From: Allodiplogaster sudhausi
Taxonomy: Eukaryota > Nematoda > Chromadorea > Rhabditida > Diplogasteridae
Length of the DNA stretch: 64,000 nt
Assembly: GCA_945643635.1 (NCBI GenBank)
Contig: CALZFC010000016.1
Span: forward strand, 1,481,001-1,545,000
Reading direction: 5' to 3'
The notes below the pieces were generated by a model. It was given only the letters and a program-made list of their open reading frames with translations. It was not told the DNA's origin and did no database searches. Shown in pieces: positions 35,579-46,386 of this stretch; position 1 is the first letter of the stretch; every line of letters starts with the position of its first letter. The translations under genes and the position numbers were made by a program.

Positions 35579-37367
35579 CTATGTCCGTGCAAAGTTGGCA
35601 GCTGACGAGACAATTGCGGAAGTTGACTTCTGAAAGTTACATTGCTTTTGTCTTCGTAATAATTTTTACATTTAATTTTTTGACCATTACCAATAAATTG
35701 CAAGCTAATTGTAAGATAATAAATTATATTCTGTTAAAAGCTAAATGGATCAACAAAACAGTTAACGAACAAAAAAAATAGCCAACAAAAGTTCCCTTCG
35801 CCCTCGAGCGTGTAGAAGGTGGGCGCTTCATGAAACGGTAGATGATAGCGTCACGAAGTTTCTTTTGTGTTAACAAGAAGATGAAGATATTTAGCACGCC
35901 CTGCGAACATGTAAGCTTTTTTTTCATTTTCCACAACATGCGCAATGAAAATTTTCTATCCATTGGTAACGCATTCTGTATGATGGAAATGAAACGTTTC
36001 AGAAACCTTGTTGAGATTGAGAACATAGAAAAAGTTGCTCGTTGTGTCGGGATTAATGAGGAGAATGCCATCAGGAAGGGCGTAGAAGAGGATAGTGTTG
36101 GCAGTGACAAGCACAATCGTCAGAGTTGTGCGCGCCATCTTCGCCGTGCTACTCGCGGCAACTTGGTGCACGGCACTCGCGTGAATATTCTACAATCCCA
36201 CAGGGAAGGTTGGCCGAGTGGTAAAAGCCGCTAGATCATCACACCAAGCACTCAAGTTCTTTCCTCAACAGGATATTTTAAAAGACTAGGTTACTTACTA
36301 TGAATATCCTTGCTCCGATCGGAATGTAGATGATAACACAGCAAATCGCACACACAACGCGCATAGCTCTAATGGTAATGAAGATTGTACGAGTCTGCGA
36401 ATTCTCGGTTGTGCATGTGGCTGGGATCTGCTGATAGAAATATATACCTGGATATTCATAATTATCTTCGGATGATGGACACTAATTGTGAGATGTTATA
36501 TGGCTTAGGACCGTTGATCTACGAATACATACTTCCAGGTAATACTCGTTAAACCAACCTCATACACTGTGTTATGCTTCGCGCTGGTTATCAGAGCAGC
36601 TGCCACGAATGCAAGCGGCACCGAAAAGGCAGCAGCAAAAAGGAAGAGGACATAACGGACACGCAACTTCATGTAGGCGATTGGCATAAAGACGCCATAA
36701 AGCCGATCGAGAGTTGTCAAGAGAGCGAGCACACCCGGAAAGGGAAATAGATCGAGCGCCTCTCTTATTTTCTTTCCTACTCATTCTTGTTTTCATTATT
36801 AAGAATGTTAGTGCACACTAGTTACATAGCTGTTACATTCGTAGAGTCAGAAAAGGCAAACAAAGAAATTACTAACCAGACCCGCTGTTGACGTAGGTGA
36901 ACAAAATGCTGTGAAACTTTTTCATGCAGCCAAACAAGGTTTCTGCGGGGAAGTCTGCAAGAAAACACGAAATTTTTCAAGCTTGTGCAAAAAATCTTAA
37001 AAATTGATAACTAGCTATTAAACATACATGTATTAGTGTTGTAGAGGTAAAAGCGATAGACGGCTGCGGAGAAGTAAGTAAGGCCAAAGATGACGTCGAA
37101 CGCCATGCAACCAGCATAGAGCACGTACTCTTTTTGAGCACGCAGAGCGTTATTGTTGAGAATGAGCTAGAGAGCAGGAGGTTACTGTATCGGTTAAGTG
37201 GAGAATCGAATCCATAGAAAGAACACAATTTTTTTTTTTTTTTTTTTACAGACCATTCCAAGAGCGCCATTAAAAAGAATGATGACGAGCCCCTCCCAGA
37301 AGTAGAGGTGATAGGAGAGAAGATCGGCGGAAGCCGTCAGAACATTCGTACAGTGTTCCTCCGACAT
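35579..37367 (-). CDS. GPCR4: srsx-like seven-transmembrane receptor
   Basis: Eight exons from ATG 37367 to TAG 35579: 37367-37254, about 37168-37031, 36957-36880, the TM3-TM4 exon to about 36558, about 36426-36301, 36196-36015, about 35905-35800 and a last exon ending 35579. Landmarks: TLDRLYGVFMPIAYMKLR, PATCTTENSQTRTIF, FYALPDGILLINPDTT, LNIFIFLLTQKKLRDAI and the tail KSTSAIVSSAANFART. The TM3-exon acceptor is ttccgg|GTGTGC. As in GPCR2, an upstream in-phase AG would add VGKKIREALDLFPFP. The donor after exon 7 also differs (GCGAAGGGAAC where the others have ACGGTGCGA), so exon 7 may read on to NRI and stop. Activity is uncertain. Confidence 0.72.
36204..36268 (+). repeat. Best-preserved tRNA-like relic, GPCR4 intron 5
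   Basis: GGTTGGCCGAGTGGTAAAAG matches a type-II (Ser/Leu) tRNA A box closely. The B box CAAGTTCTTTCC is degraded, so it is probably not transcribed as a working tRNA. Confidence 0.6.
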
Positions 37368-38056
37368 GTTCGCGGTGAGACAAGAAGCGAATTAAATTTA
37401 TAAAATGTTCACAACTATGAAAAAGCTGATTTTTATTGTGCGCTATACAATTGATTCTGGTAATCTGGCGTGGGGATTCTTGAAGTCTCAAACATTGCGC
37501 AAAAAGAGAGCATAGAAGACACAGATGCACTTTGACTGTATAAAAGAAAGATTGAGTCATTTCATTTTTCTTCAACACAATACCAAAGAAAATTGATTGT
37601 GAGAGCAGTGAAGCGAAAATTTGAAAGAATGCGTACGTGCAAACGATTCGCACTGACTGCACTTATGATAAGAGTTTTTTTTTTAAATTCAATTCCAAAA
37701 GTGCAAAGGAGTACATGGGAGATTCGCTTCCTCCTCTGAATTTCCACTCCTCATCGTTTTAATGGGTAATATATTTTAGAGTAATGGGTAATATATTTTA
37801 GAATAATAAGTGATGAAGCCATAAAATTGCAAATGCAAGTTTTCATACGGTGTAATTGTGTTCCTTTGAATTAATTCATTTTTTAGGGAATACACCGTGC
37901 AATTTATGGCATTCTCGACGTTGTAAGTGTTGATCTTTAAACCCTTCCTTAAATCTATGAAATGTGCCAATTTAACAATTGTAAATTCATTGTTTCTTTC
38001 AGCGAACTGAACTTTTCGTCAAAAAAGTTGGTTCTCTTCTTTGTTTAAAAAGGTAG

Positions 38057-38490
38057 ATGATCTTTGTAGCTTTTCAAGACTCCCGTTTTGTGAAATGTTT
38101 GAGGAAATGCGAAGTCTCCCAAAACGTTCTTTCGTGTTGCTGCTTCAGGGCAGCGTTTGTTGCACCAACATTTAATTTCTTCAATAAGTTTTCACGAACA
38201 TGCGCAACGGATGTCTTCATGGTATCACATTTCAAGCTTCGACAACTGCCAAAGAAAAACCAGAGAGGTACTTTGCCTGAAATGTGGAATTCTCTGTTCG
38301 GGATTGAGCCATTCTTGTTCCTATTTATATCCGATATCTCCGTTCACTGCAAATATTCCAAAGTGAATACATAGTACCCGATTACTATAAGTTCTCCGTC
38401 GCACAAATTCTACAAGTGATAATCATTTATATTTCTCTATCACGATACGTATGTATGCCGCAAATTCGTCGGAGAACTCATCTCTCTCAT
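38057..38490 (+). pseudogene. Relic of the channel-gene upstream region and exon 1, copied upstream of GPCR4
   Basis: The block resembles 41880-42260. It includes TTGCACCAACATTTAATTTC, a CAACGGATGTC segment and CAAATTCGTCGGAGAACTCA, which is identical to coding sequence of exon 1 of the channel gene (42230-42249). The start codon and hydrophobic part are decayed. The copied boundary shows that the receptor unit was duplicated together with the start of its divergent neighbour. Confidence 0.7.
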
Positions 38491-39168
38491 AGAGGAACAA
38501 GCAATACAGTTTATTAGTTTATTAGAACTAGTATAAGCATGGTGCAGAGAAATGGTTGAGAAAGTGCAGCTTCCCTCTCTTCATCTCTGTTCTCCCTATG
38601 AAGTCTACTCGGTCTAACATGCGGGATTTCAACTTTCTCCGGTTGCTTCTCTTCGAGACCGGCTTCGACTTGGCGTAGCGAACATCGTTCTTGGCATCAG
38701 CTATTAACGCGTACAACGAAATTATTCATACCATATATATATATATATGTTGTTTATTATTGCACATTTGTATAATGCATTCAACCATTAAAGAACTCCT
38801 CTCCTCCTACAAAATAGAAAGCTAAGACCCAAGTTGAAAATATCATTTCAAGGTTTGAAACCTGATTCAGTAGCAACTAATTGTAAGGAAGATTCAGTTC
38901 AATAGTACATTTTTCAGATAAAGTTATATCAAAAGCGTATTGTCTCAACAGATGCGTCACTCTGCGTTCGCCGTTATTAAGAAACAAGGAAAGATTAAAG
39001 CACGCGGGCTAAAGCGCAATATTTGTTTCAGTCAGAAATGCACAGTTGCTATACGATCTAGCTTATCAAGTTGATGATCAGAATATTACCAAACAAGCAG
39101 GAATCAAATATATCATTTAATAAAAATCATGAATTATCTGCCGATGTTGGTCCGTGGTCTGAAGAAGG
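38491..39168. other. Spacer between GPCR4 unit and GPCR5
   Basis: Open frames are short and unsupported. There is a short TA repeat near 38735. No gene is called. Confidence 0.35.
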
Positions 39169-41048
39169 CTATGTCTGGGCAAAGTCGACAGTTGCGGAAA
39201 ATGACTTCTGGAACGGTACTTTTATTTCTTTGTCCACGTAGTAATTTGTAAAAAAAAAAATTTGCCTGATACCAATACAACCTTCTTTTAAAGGTAAGCT
39301 AAGAAATAAAATCCTGTTAATAGAAAAATCAATCAATAAACAAAAACATTGTGAACAAATAAGCAACAAAAGCTCGCACCGGTCTCGTAAGTTTAGGAAG
39401 AGGCCGCTTGATGAAACGATAGATGATCTCATCACGGAGTTGCTTTTGTGTTAACAGGAAGATGAAAATATTTAGTACGCCCTGCGAACATGTGAGCTTT
39501 TTTTCCTCTTCCAAATCATTAATATTGAAAGAGGGTTTACTTTCTATCGCTGTATAAATTTTTTTTAATTAGCAAAAAGGAAAAAAAACCTCAAATGAAA
39601 CGTTTCAGAAACCTTGTTGAGATTGAGCACATAGAAAAAGTTGTTCTTTGTTTCAGGGTTAATGAGAAGAATGCCATCGGGAAGGGCGTAGAAGAGGATA
39701 GTGTTGGCAGTGACGAGCACAATCGTCAGAGTTGTGCGCGCCATCTTCGCCGTGCTACTCGCGGACACTTGATGTGCGGCACTCGCGCGAATATTCTGCA
39801 ATCGCGCAGGGAAGTTTGGCCACGTGGTAAAAGACGCTACATCACCACTCTAAGCGTCGTATCGCCTCGTGGATATAAAAAAAATTGGTAACTTGCCATG
39901 AATATCCTGGCTCCGATCGGTATGTAGATGACAACACAGCTAAGCGCACACACAACTCGCACTGCCCTAATGGAAATGAAGACTGAGCGAGTCAGTGAAT
40001 TCTCGCACGTAGCTGGCATCTGAAAATTTTTTTTTGTTTTGGTGCAACAGGTATTTCAACCAATAAATTTATCCGTTGGTCACTGGGTATATGGCCAAAC
40101 AATCATAGATTCACGAAGTCAGGAGCAATTATGCACATTGAACAATTATGTGTATGTACTTCAATGTACTTCCAGGTTATCCTCAGTAGACCAACCTCAT
40201 ACACCGTGTTATACTGCGCGCTGGTTAAAAGAGCAGCTGCCAAGAATCCGAGAGGCGCCGAGAAGGCGACAGCAAAAAGGAAGAGGACATAACGGACACG
40301 CAGCTTCATGTAGGCGATTGGCATGAAGACGCCGTAAAGCCGATCGAGAGTTGTAAAGAGAGCGAGCACACCGGCAATGGGACAGCGGTATTTTTTTGAC
40401 CTCGGGTCTCTTGCAATCGAAGTTTCTAGCTCAACATGACCAAATAAGCCAAATATTTACTGGCCGGAGACCCCTTTAATAGGCTCAGAACAGGGCAGGC
40501 CAAGAAAATTCTAACCAGACCCGCTGTTGACGTATGTGAACAAAATGTTGTGAAACTTTGTCATGCAGCCAAATAAGGTCTCTGCGGGGAAGTCTGCAAG
40601 AAAATACGAAATTGAATTTTTCCAGCTTATATGTACAAAAGATCTTAAAAATTGATAACTAGTTATTAAACATATGTACATACATGTATTTGTCTTGTAG
40701 AGATAAAAGCGATAGACGGCTGCGGAGAAGTAAGTAAGGCCAAAGATGATGTCGAACGACATGCAACCAGCATAGAGCACGTACTCTTTTTGGGCACGCA
40801 GCGTGATATCGTTCAGGATGAGCTAGAATGCTGGAGGTTAGTATATCGGTTAATTTGAAGATGTGGCCATTTTAAGACAGGTTCGAATCCACTCGGGGGT
40901 AACCGAAAATTTTCTGGCCTGAATGCGTACATACCATTCCAAGTGCGCCATTAAAAAGAATGATGACGAGCCCCTCCCAGAAGTAGAGGTGATAGGAGAG
41001 AAGATCGGCGGAAACCGTCAGAACATTCGTACAGTGTTCCTCCGACAT
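39169..41048 (-). CDS. GPCR5: srsx-like seven-transmembrane receptor
   Basis: Eight exons from ATG 41048 to TAG 39169: 41048-40935, about 40822-40690, 40595-40518, the TM3-TM4 exon to about 40195, 40020-39897, about 39801-39615, about 39488-39376 and a last exon to 39169. Landmarks: TLDRLYGVFMPIAYMKLR, FYALPDGILLINPETK, LNIFIFLLTQKQLRDEI and the short tail KSFSATVDFAQT. Loop 2 reads PATCENSLTR, lacking three residues present in the other copies. Exon 5 ends in a GC donor (ATG|gcaagt). The TM3-exon acceptor is ttgccgg|tgtgc, without AG. An upstream in-phase AG (gcaagag) would add DPRSKKYRCPIA inside TM3. Exon 6 and its upstream intron are almost identical to GPCR2, pointing to recent duplication or gene conversion. 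Confidence 0.73.
39809..39868 (+). repeat. tRNA-like relic in GPCR5 intron 5
   Basis: Nearly identical to the GPCR2 relic (TTTGGCCACGTGGTAAAAGA), but shortened around the B box. Confidence 0.5.
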
Positions 41049-42180
41049 GTTCGCGGCGAGACCAAGCAACGAATATTATAAAATGTTCATTCTTCCCATA
41101 AGTCATGTGCTATATATTGCTCTGATGTTGTGTGGGAACTCGTAACATAAAAGACACAAAAGCATTTTAACTTTATAAAAGAAAGATTGTATAATTTAAT
41201 TTTTCATCAACAAAACCACGAGCAAAGAAAACCGAGAGTATTGAAAGCAACTTTAGAAAAAATTGAGAGCGTATAAATGTGGAGGAAGAAGAAGTAGGGT
41301 TCAAGCTACTTATGATACGGTAATTTTTTTAATTCAATTCCAAGAATGCAAATGAATGTGTGCGAGATTCGCTTCCTTCTCTGACTTTCTACTATTTCGT
41401 CACGTTTGGCATTTTGCCGTTTGAAAACTTTTCTGAGCTCACATCACGATTAGCTTTAAGTTAACTAGGTTCAATGAACATTATGTAGAAAAAACCTTAG
41501 CAGAAACTACATAAATTCTCATTCTCCTGCAGATATGTATGCCAACTGGCTTAACATTATTGGGTAATCCCCCATCGGGCCCAAATTCCCGACCCGACCC
41601 AGCCCATATTTTCCAGTCCTTACAATTTTGGGACCGGTCCTTCCCGCTCCGGCTGGCCAGCCTATGTATTTTTCAAAATATTACGGCATTCCTGTAAATG
41701 AATTCATTTTAATATTTGCGATACAGCTTATGCCGTCCTTGTTGTTAGTTTTGATTCATAAACCAGTTCTTACATCGCTTATAATTAAGCTAATGCACGC
41801 GTGCGGATTCTATAACAATCGCAACATTTCCCATTGTTTCTTTGATTAACAAACCTTTTTTGTGAAAAAAACGTTTTTCCTCTTCTTTTGATTTGATGGT
41901 TCTCTTGGTAGCATTTCAAAACTCACGTTTGAGAAATGTTTGAGGAAGTGCGAAGTCTCATAAAAGGGAGACCGACATTTTCTTGCACCGACATTTTCCT
42001 TCTTCAATAATTTATCACGAACACGCGCGAGCAACGGATGTCCTTTTGGTGTCACATTTCACTCTTCGGCAGCTGTCCAACGGTAACCAGAAATGCTCGA
42101 TGTGGAATCTTCTGTTCGAGAAAGAGGCATTCTACTTCCTCTTCTTGCTAACTTCTTCACCTTCAACCATTACTAGATAA
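41049..42180. promoter_or_regulatory. Divergent intergenic region between GPCR5 and the channel gene
   Basis: The two genes start about 1.1 kb apart on opposite strands, so both promoters must lie here. The part at about 41800-42175 is the parent of the decayed blocks upstream of GPCR2, GPCR3 and GPCR4. No core motif was singled out. Confidence 0.45.
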
Positions 42181-45100
42181 ATGCTGATTGCGATTATTTT
42201 ACATTTGGCTATCGCGGCGTGCATTTCTCAAAATTCGTCGGAGAACTCAACTGGTGAGTGCATATGTACTTAGATCTGCTTCCTTCCTCTGCACTTTAAA
42301 TGTTTTTTAAGGCTCATTATTAGAATCGGTAGAGGCGAACCCGTTGGAAGAGTTTGTTCGCTTTCAAAGGAGTAATAAAAAACTGATAAGTACTCTTCTC
42401 GCCAACTATTCAAAGGAGATTAGTCCACTCTACACGATTGGAGGTACGTGCGCATATTTACGCAATGTATTTGATGAACAACAACAAATCATGTTCGAAA
42501 ATAAAGCAGACAAAAACGCGAAAAACAACAACACAACAACAACAAGAAAAGAGTAAGCTCAGGTTTAACCTCTAAGCCACAGCCGATTCCAGTCTCTGTT
42601 CTCGTGCCAACATCCAGAGTTGTTAGAGTAGTTAGTTTAACTAATTTAATTATCCCAATTTTCCATTTTTCCAGTATTTTCTCAAATACGTAATTATTTG
42701 TCCTGCATTTCTAAATTAGCATTGTTCTGCTAAAGTTCCGGACGCCTTTACATTAAAGATCGCATCCGTCAAGTCTCAAAGTTTAGGACCAAGTGGTGCA
42801 GCAGTACGAGCTCGTCTTCGCCGTCCGCTTCTCGTGGTGGGAGCCGCGAATTCGATGGCTGCCCGCCGACTTTGATGGCATTCAGACAATTCGATTGCCA
42901 AAGTCGACTATTCTATAAATATGTCTATTTCATGAATTATTGAATCATTCTTTGTGAAATAAGAATTCGTCATAATCTCCAACCTTAACCTTTCCTCTCA
43001 TTCCTTGTTCCCTTTCTAAGAAACCTTGATTAGAGGCAGTAGACAAGAACAAACAGCCATGCACATGCATGCAATAATAATAAATCTGTCCAGATCAATA
43101 GTCTGGGTGCCAGAAGTGAGCGTCTGCGAGGCATCAACGCATGATTCTCTTGATGATGAAACCATCACGACGGTTGAGGTTCTGAACAATTCTTTTCAAT
43201 AGTTCCAATTTTTTGTCTTAATTTCTTTGTGAAAGGCAATAATAATAATATAATGGTTAAATTGATATCAATAATACTTGTTCAGAACTACGGGTGACTT
43301 TTTCAGTTCGACTATAGCGGCAACGCATCCGTTTACCTCAACTGGGCAGCGACCTTCAATTGTGAAATGGAGGTCAAGTAGTATTCTTTTTTGCAATATT
43401 TTATAAGCATTTCTGCAGTCGATTGAAATGAAGATGAACTAACTACCATAATAAATTAAATTATTGATTTTAGCGATTCATTAATTGATTGACATTCAAA
43501 ATTTCCAGATGGAACACTTCCCATTCGACACGCAGACATGTCGGATGTGCTTCTCAATCAAGGCACGCGCCGAAGAAGTCTTCTTCTATCCGTACGTCCC
43601 GAAAGCCTACATCTACCAAATGTTTCCAAAGGTTGATGCTTGTAAGAGAGAAATTTCGGAGATTTGGTATATACATACATATCTACGTATGTATATACAT
43701 GCATTGGTCTCTCTTCATTCATTGCAAACGTGCTGCGAGAATTCAATATTTTTCCTATTCTCAACAGAGTGATAAAATGAAATTCCAACTGGGATTTAAA
43801 ACAATTTAAAATTAGTTGTCCTGTAAATTTCTGGCGTGCTTCCCCAGGTACCTAGCGAGTGGGAGTGCCTCGCCATCAACGCCTCCTACGAACGGCTGCT
43901 CTCCTTCGATCCAACTGTACATGCTGTACGCGCCTTTCTTTTTCAATCATACTGTTCAATAAAGAAGTATCGGTAATGGTAACATTCTAGAGACAATTAA
44001 CAAGACTGCCCGGTATACAATTCATTTTAGTATTTGCGGTAGATTCTAAATATTATTATAAGTATACATAAGTACTTGTGTTTTCTCAACTCTTGAACAT
44101 AGGTCTACTTCTCTGCGACGGTCGCTCGTCGTCCTCACTTCTGGCTCGCCCTCGTGATCATGCCCGCCTTTCTCCTCGGCATCTTTATCATCTCGGGCCT
44201 CTTTCTCGGCAGTTCCGACGGCGTCGAGTCAGCGGTCGGTTGGCAGGGAATTTTAATTTTGAAAAAAAAAAATCAATTTTTTATCAGGTCAATTTTGGAC
44301 TCGCAACAATGATGTCCATAACGGTCATTATCAGCATCATGGCAGGCTCACTGCCCAAATCGAGTAGACTGCCGCTTCTTGGTTCGCATATTGTGTTTAA
44401 GCCTTATTTATTTTATTTGTTTAATACTCAGGCGTCGTGTCTTTCTATCAACAGATGCACGTTTCCAGCTTGCGAAGTGCTCTGTTATGCCTCTTTAAAA
44501 TGGATATAAATATTCAATGGTCCAACATACTACACCTGCATATCTACATATGTGTCTATTAATCCTGCATTGTCTGTCTTGCTATTCATTATGAATTATT
44601 CGAGAAAACCTAAACATTTGAAAAATTTTGATATGGAAATGGGGCCCGCAGTTAAACGTTGCAAGCAATGTATTCCTCTCATTACTGCAGGGATCTTCGT
44701 GCTCGGCCAGATGATCATCGTCTCGCTCGCCATCTTCTTCATCGTCGTCGAGCAGAAGATGAGCCATCGCGTCGTCGCTGTCTACCGGCGATTTCGTCCT
44801 CAAAAGTGTGTAACAGATATTTTTTCATAACGTCATTCATATTGATGATAATTAATATACAAATCCTATCCTGTTCCGAACTAGCCGTTACGATGGTCAG
44901 AGATAAACAAAAATTTCTTTGATTTTCTTTTCAAAGGCTTTGGCATGCTCAGATTACCGATTACGCCGAGCCTAATGTCAAGGAGTCGCAGAATTCTACG
45001 GACAATTCGCGAATTCTTTGACTTCCACACATTCTTCTTTATCATCTTTGAGGTTTTACATGTTTCGCAGCGTGAAAGGTAATTAATTGCGTAATAAATC

Positions 45101-45282
45101 TCTTTTAGATTTTTAAACATGTTTTAACAATTTATTTTGTTATGGTAAAGGTTTTGCTCCTGAAATCTGAGGTCGTTCATCTGGCCAACTTTGTCTTCAT
45201 CATGCGGCACTACGGCACTAAGGCCGCGCACGACTCGATGATGGTGCATGCAAGGGACCAAGCGGCAGCTGTGCCGCACTAA
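42181..45282 (+). CDS. Cys-loop ligand-gated ion channel subunit (nicotinic-receptor-like)
   Basis: Twelve exons: 42181-42253 (signal peptide MLIAIILHLAIAACIS), 42312-42443, 42736-42902, 43094-43178, about 43308-43373, 43509-43631, 43848-43925, 44103-44234, 44288-44381, 44691 to about 44807, about 44937-45051 and about 45152-45282. Landmarks are LLANYSKEISPLY near the N-terminus, WVPEVSVCE, and the cys-loop C-x13-C across exons 5-6 with FPFDTQTC. TM1 holds FWLALVIMPAFLLGIF, TM2 FGLATMMSITVIISIM and TM3 FVLGQMIIVSLAIFFIVV. There is no PAR motif before TM2, which favours a cation channel. Exon 3 reads KIASVKSQSL then, one base shifted, DQVVQQYELVFAV, so a single extra G near 42786 breaks the frame. 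TM4 is not clear. It is a real family member; intactness is uncertain. Confidence 0.72.
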
Positions 45283-46386
45283 TCAATCATGTTTTGAATT
45301 TCCCGCCAGTTTTCTGGTTTCGGAATTTTAAGAAGGAATAGTAGAATATATTCGTGAAAATTACATACCAGGGCCTATTTCTGTCACGCTGTTAATCTAG
45401 GACATGAAAAAGCCGAGGTCAACATTTTTATTTGGAAGGCGTTTGGTTGTTGATCATTACTTTCAGCGCATAAATACAGACAAATTGCAAAGCAGCTAAC
45501 CATAAGTGAAAGGATCCCTTGCACCCTATACTGTGTTGAGTTTTTTTTTCATACGAAGACCGAATCTAATCGTATCATCATCACTTCCTATTAGAGGAGG
45601 GTAGTTCGCAGCGAATGGAAGCTGCTATTTCGAATTGAGCACCCTATTTTCTGACTGAATGAAGACGCAATTGTGATAGAGCAGATCGATCGAGGCTTTA
45701 CTGCTACGTTTTGCTCTCTCGTGTTCCACCGCTTCCAGGCTAAAAAAACACTCAATTTCTTAGCTGCTTATTTTCTAGCTCAACATTGTGAGGAAAGATG
45801 CGACATTTGTGAGTCCAGTTAACCCCAACTTCTTTGTTTTTCTTGCCCTACCTTGGTACGATAGTTAATATTTATCGCGTTTGAAATAGCGCTTTAAATA
45901 AAATTGTATTTTCAAATAGAAAGTTTCGAAAGAGAGAAAAAAACGCAAGCTAAATCTGGAGTATTGAATTTTTAAAAATGTTTGAATAAATTTTCTTATT
46001 CATACGATTTGCAAATATTAAAAGGTAGATCATTCATGATGAAAGTGTATGAAAATAATAAAGCACTAATATGAAAATAGCTCGAGAGCATGCGAATTTA
46101 CAGGAATTGCGATTGATTAGAACCATAAATTCGTGCAAAACAGTGCTTTTACCTTTCACAGTGCACCAAAAGGGCACATTCTGGAGTATAAAAGAGCGAA
46201 TTTCTCTGCCTTTACCATTTCACTTTCTTACTTCGCCGAGGACTTCAGTCGTTCGCCTTCAAGACAACTCGACCATGTCTCTTGTGCGACTGTGTCTTTT
46301 CTAACAAAAAAGAATGTCTGCTTGTACTGTATTACTCTTTGAAATATTTACTTCAAGAAAATGTAAGAAGATATATTCACATTCAG
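45283..46386. other. Region upstream of the three-finger gene
   Basis: No supported exon. It may hold the missing first exon of the next gene. ATG codons at 46275 and 46314 precede hydrophobic residues but cannot be joined in frame with a normal-sized intron. Confidence 0.35.

Noticed and set aside
44552..44690. Open frame continuous with the TM3 exon of the channel (SINPALSVLLFIMNYSRK)
   Set aside because: It can look like a membrane segment, but it has no acceptor. The exon starting at 44691 joins the TM2 exon in phase 1 and gives the typical LPLLG-IFVLGQM sequence, so this stretch is intron.
46275..46386. Start exon of the three-finger gene at ATG 46275 or 46314
   Set aside because: ATG 46275 meets a stop after nine codons. 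ATG 46314 is out of frame with the cysteine exon, and the only intron that could join them would be about 24 nt.
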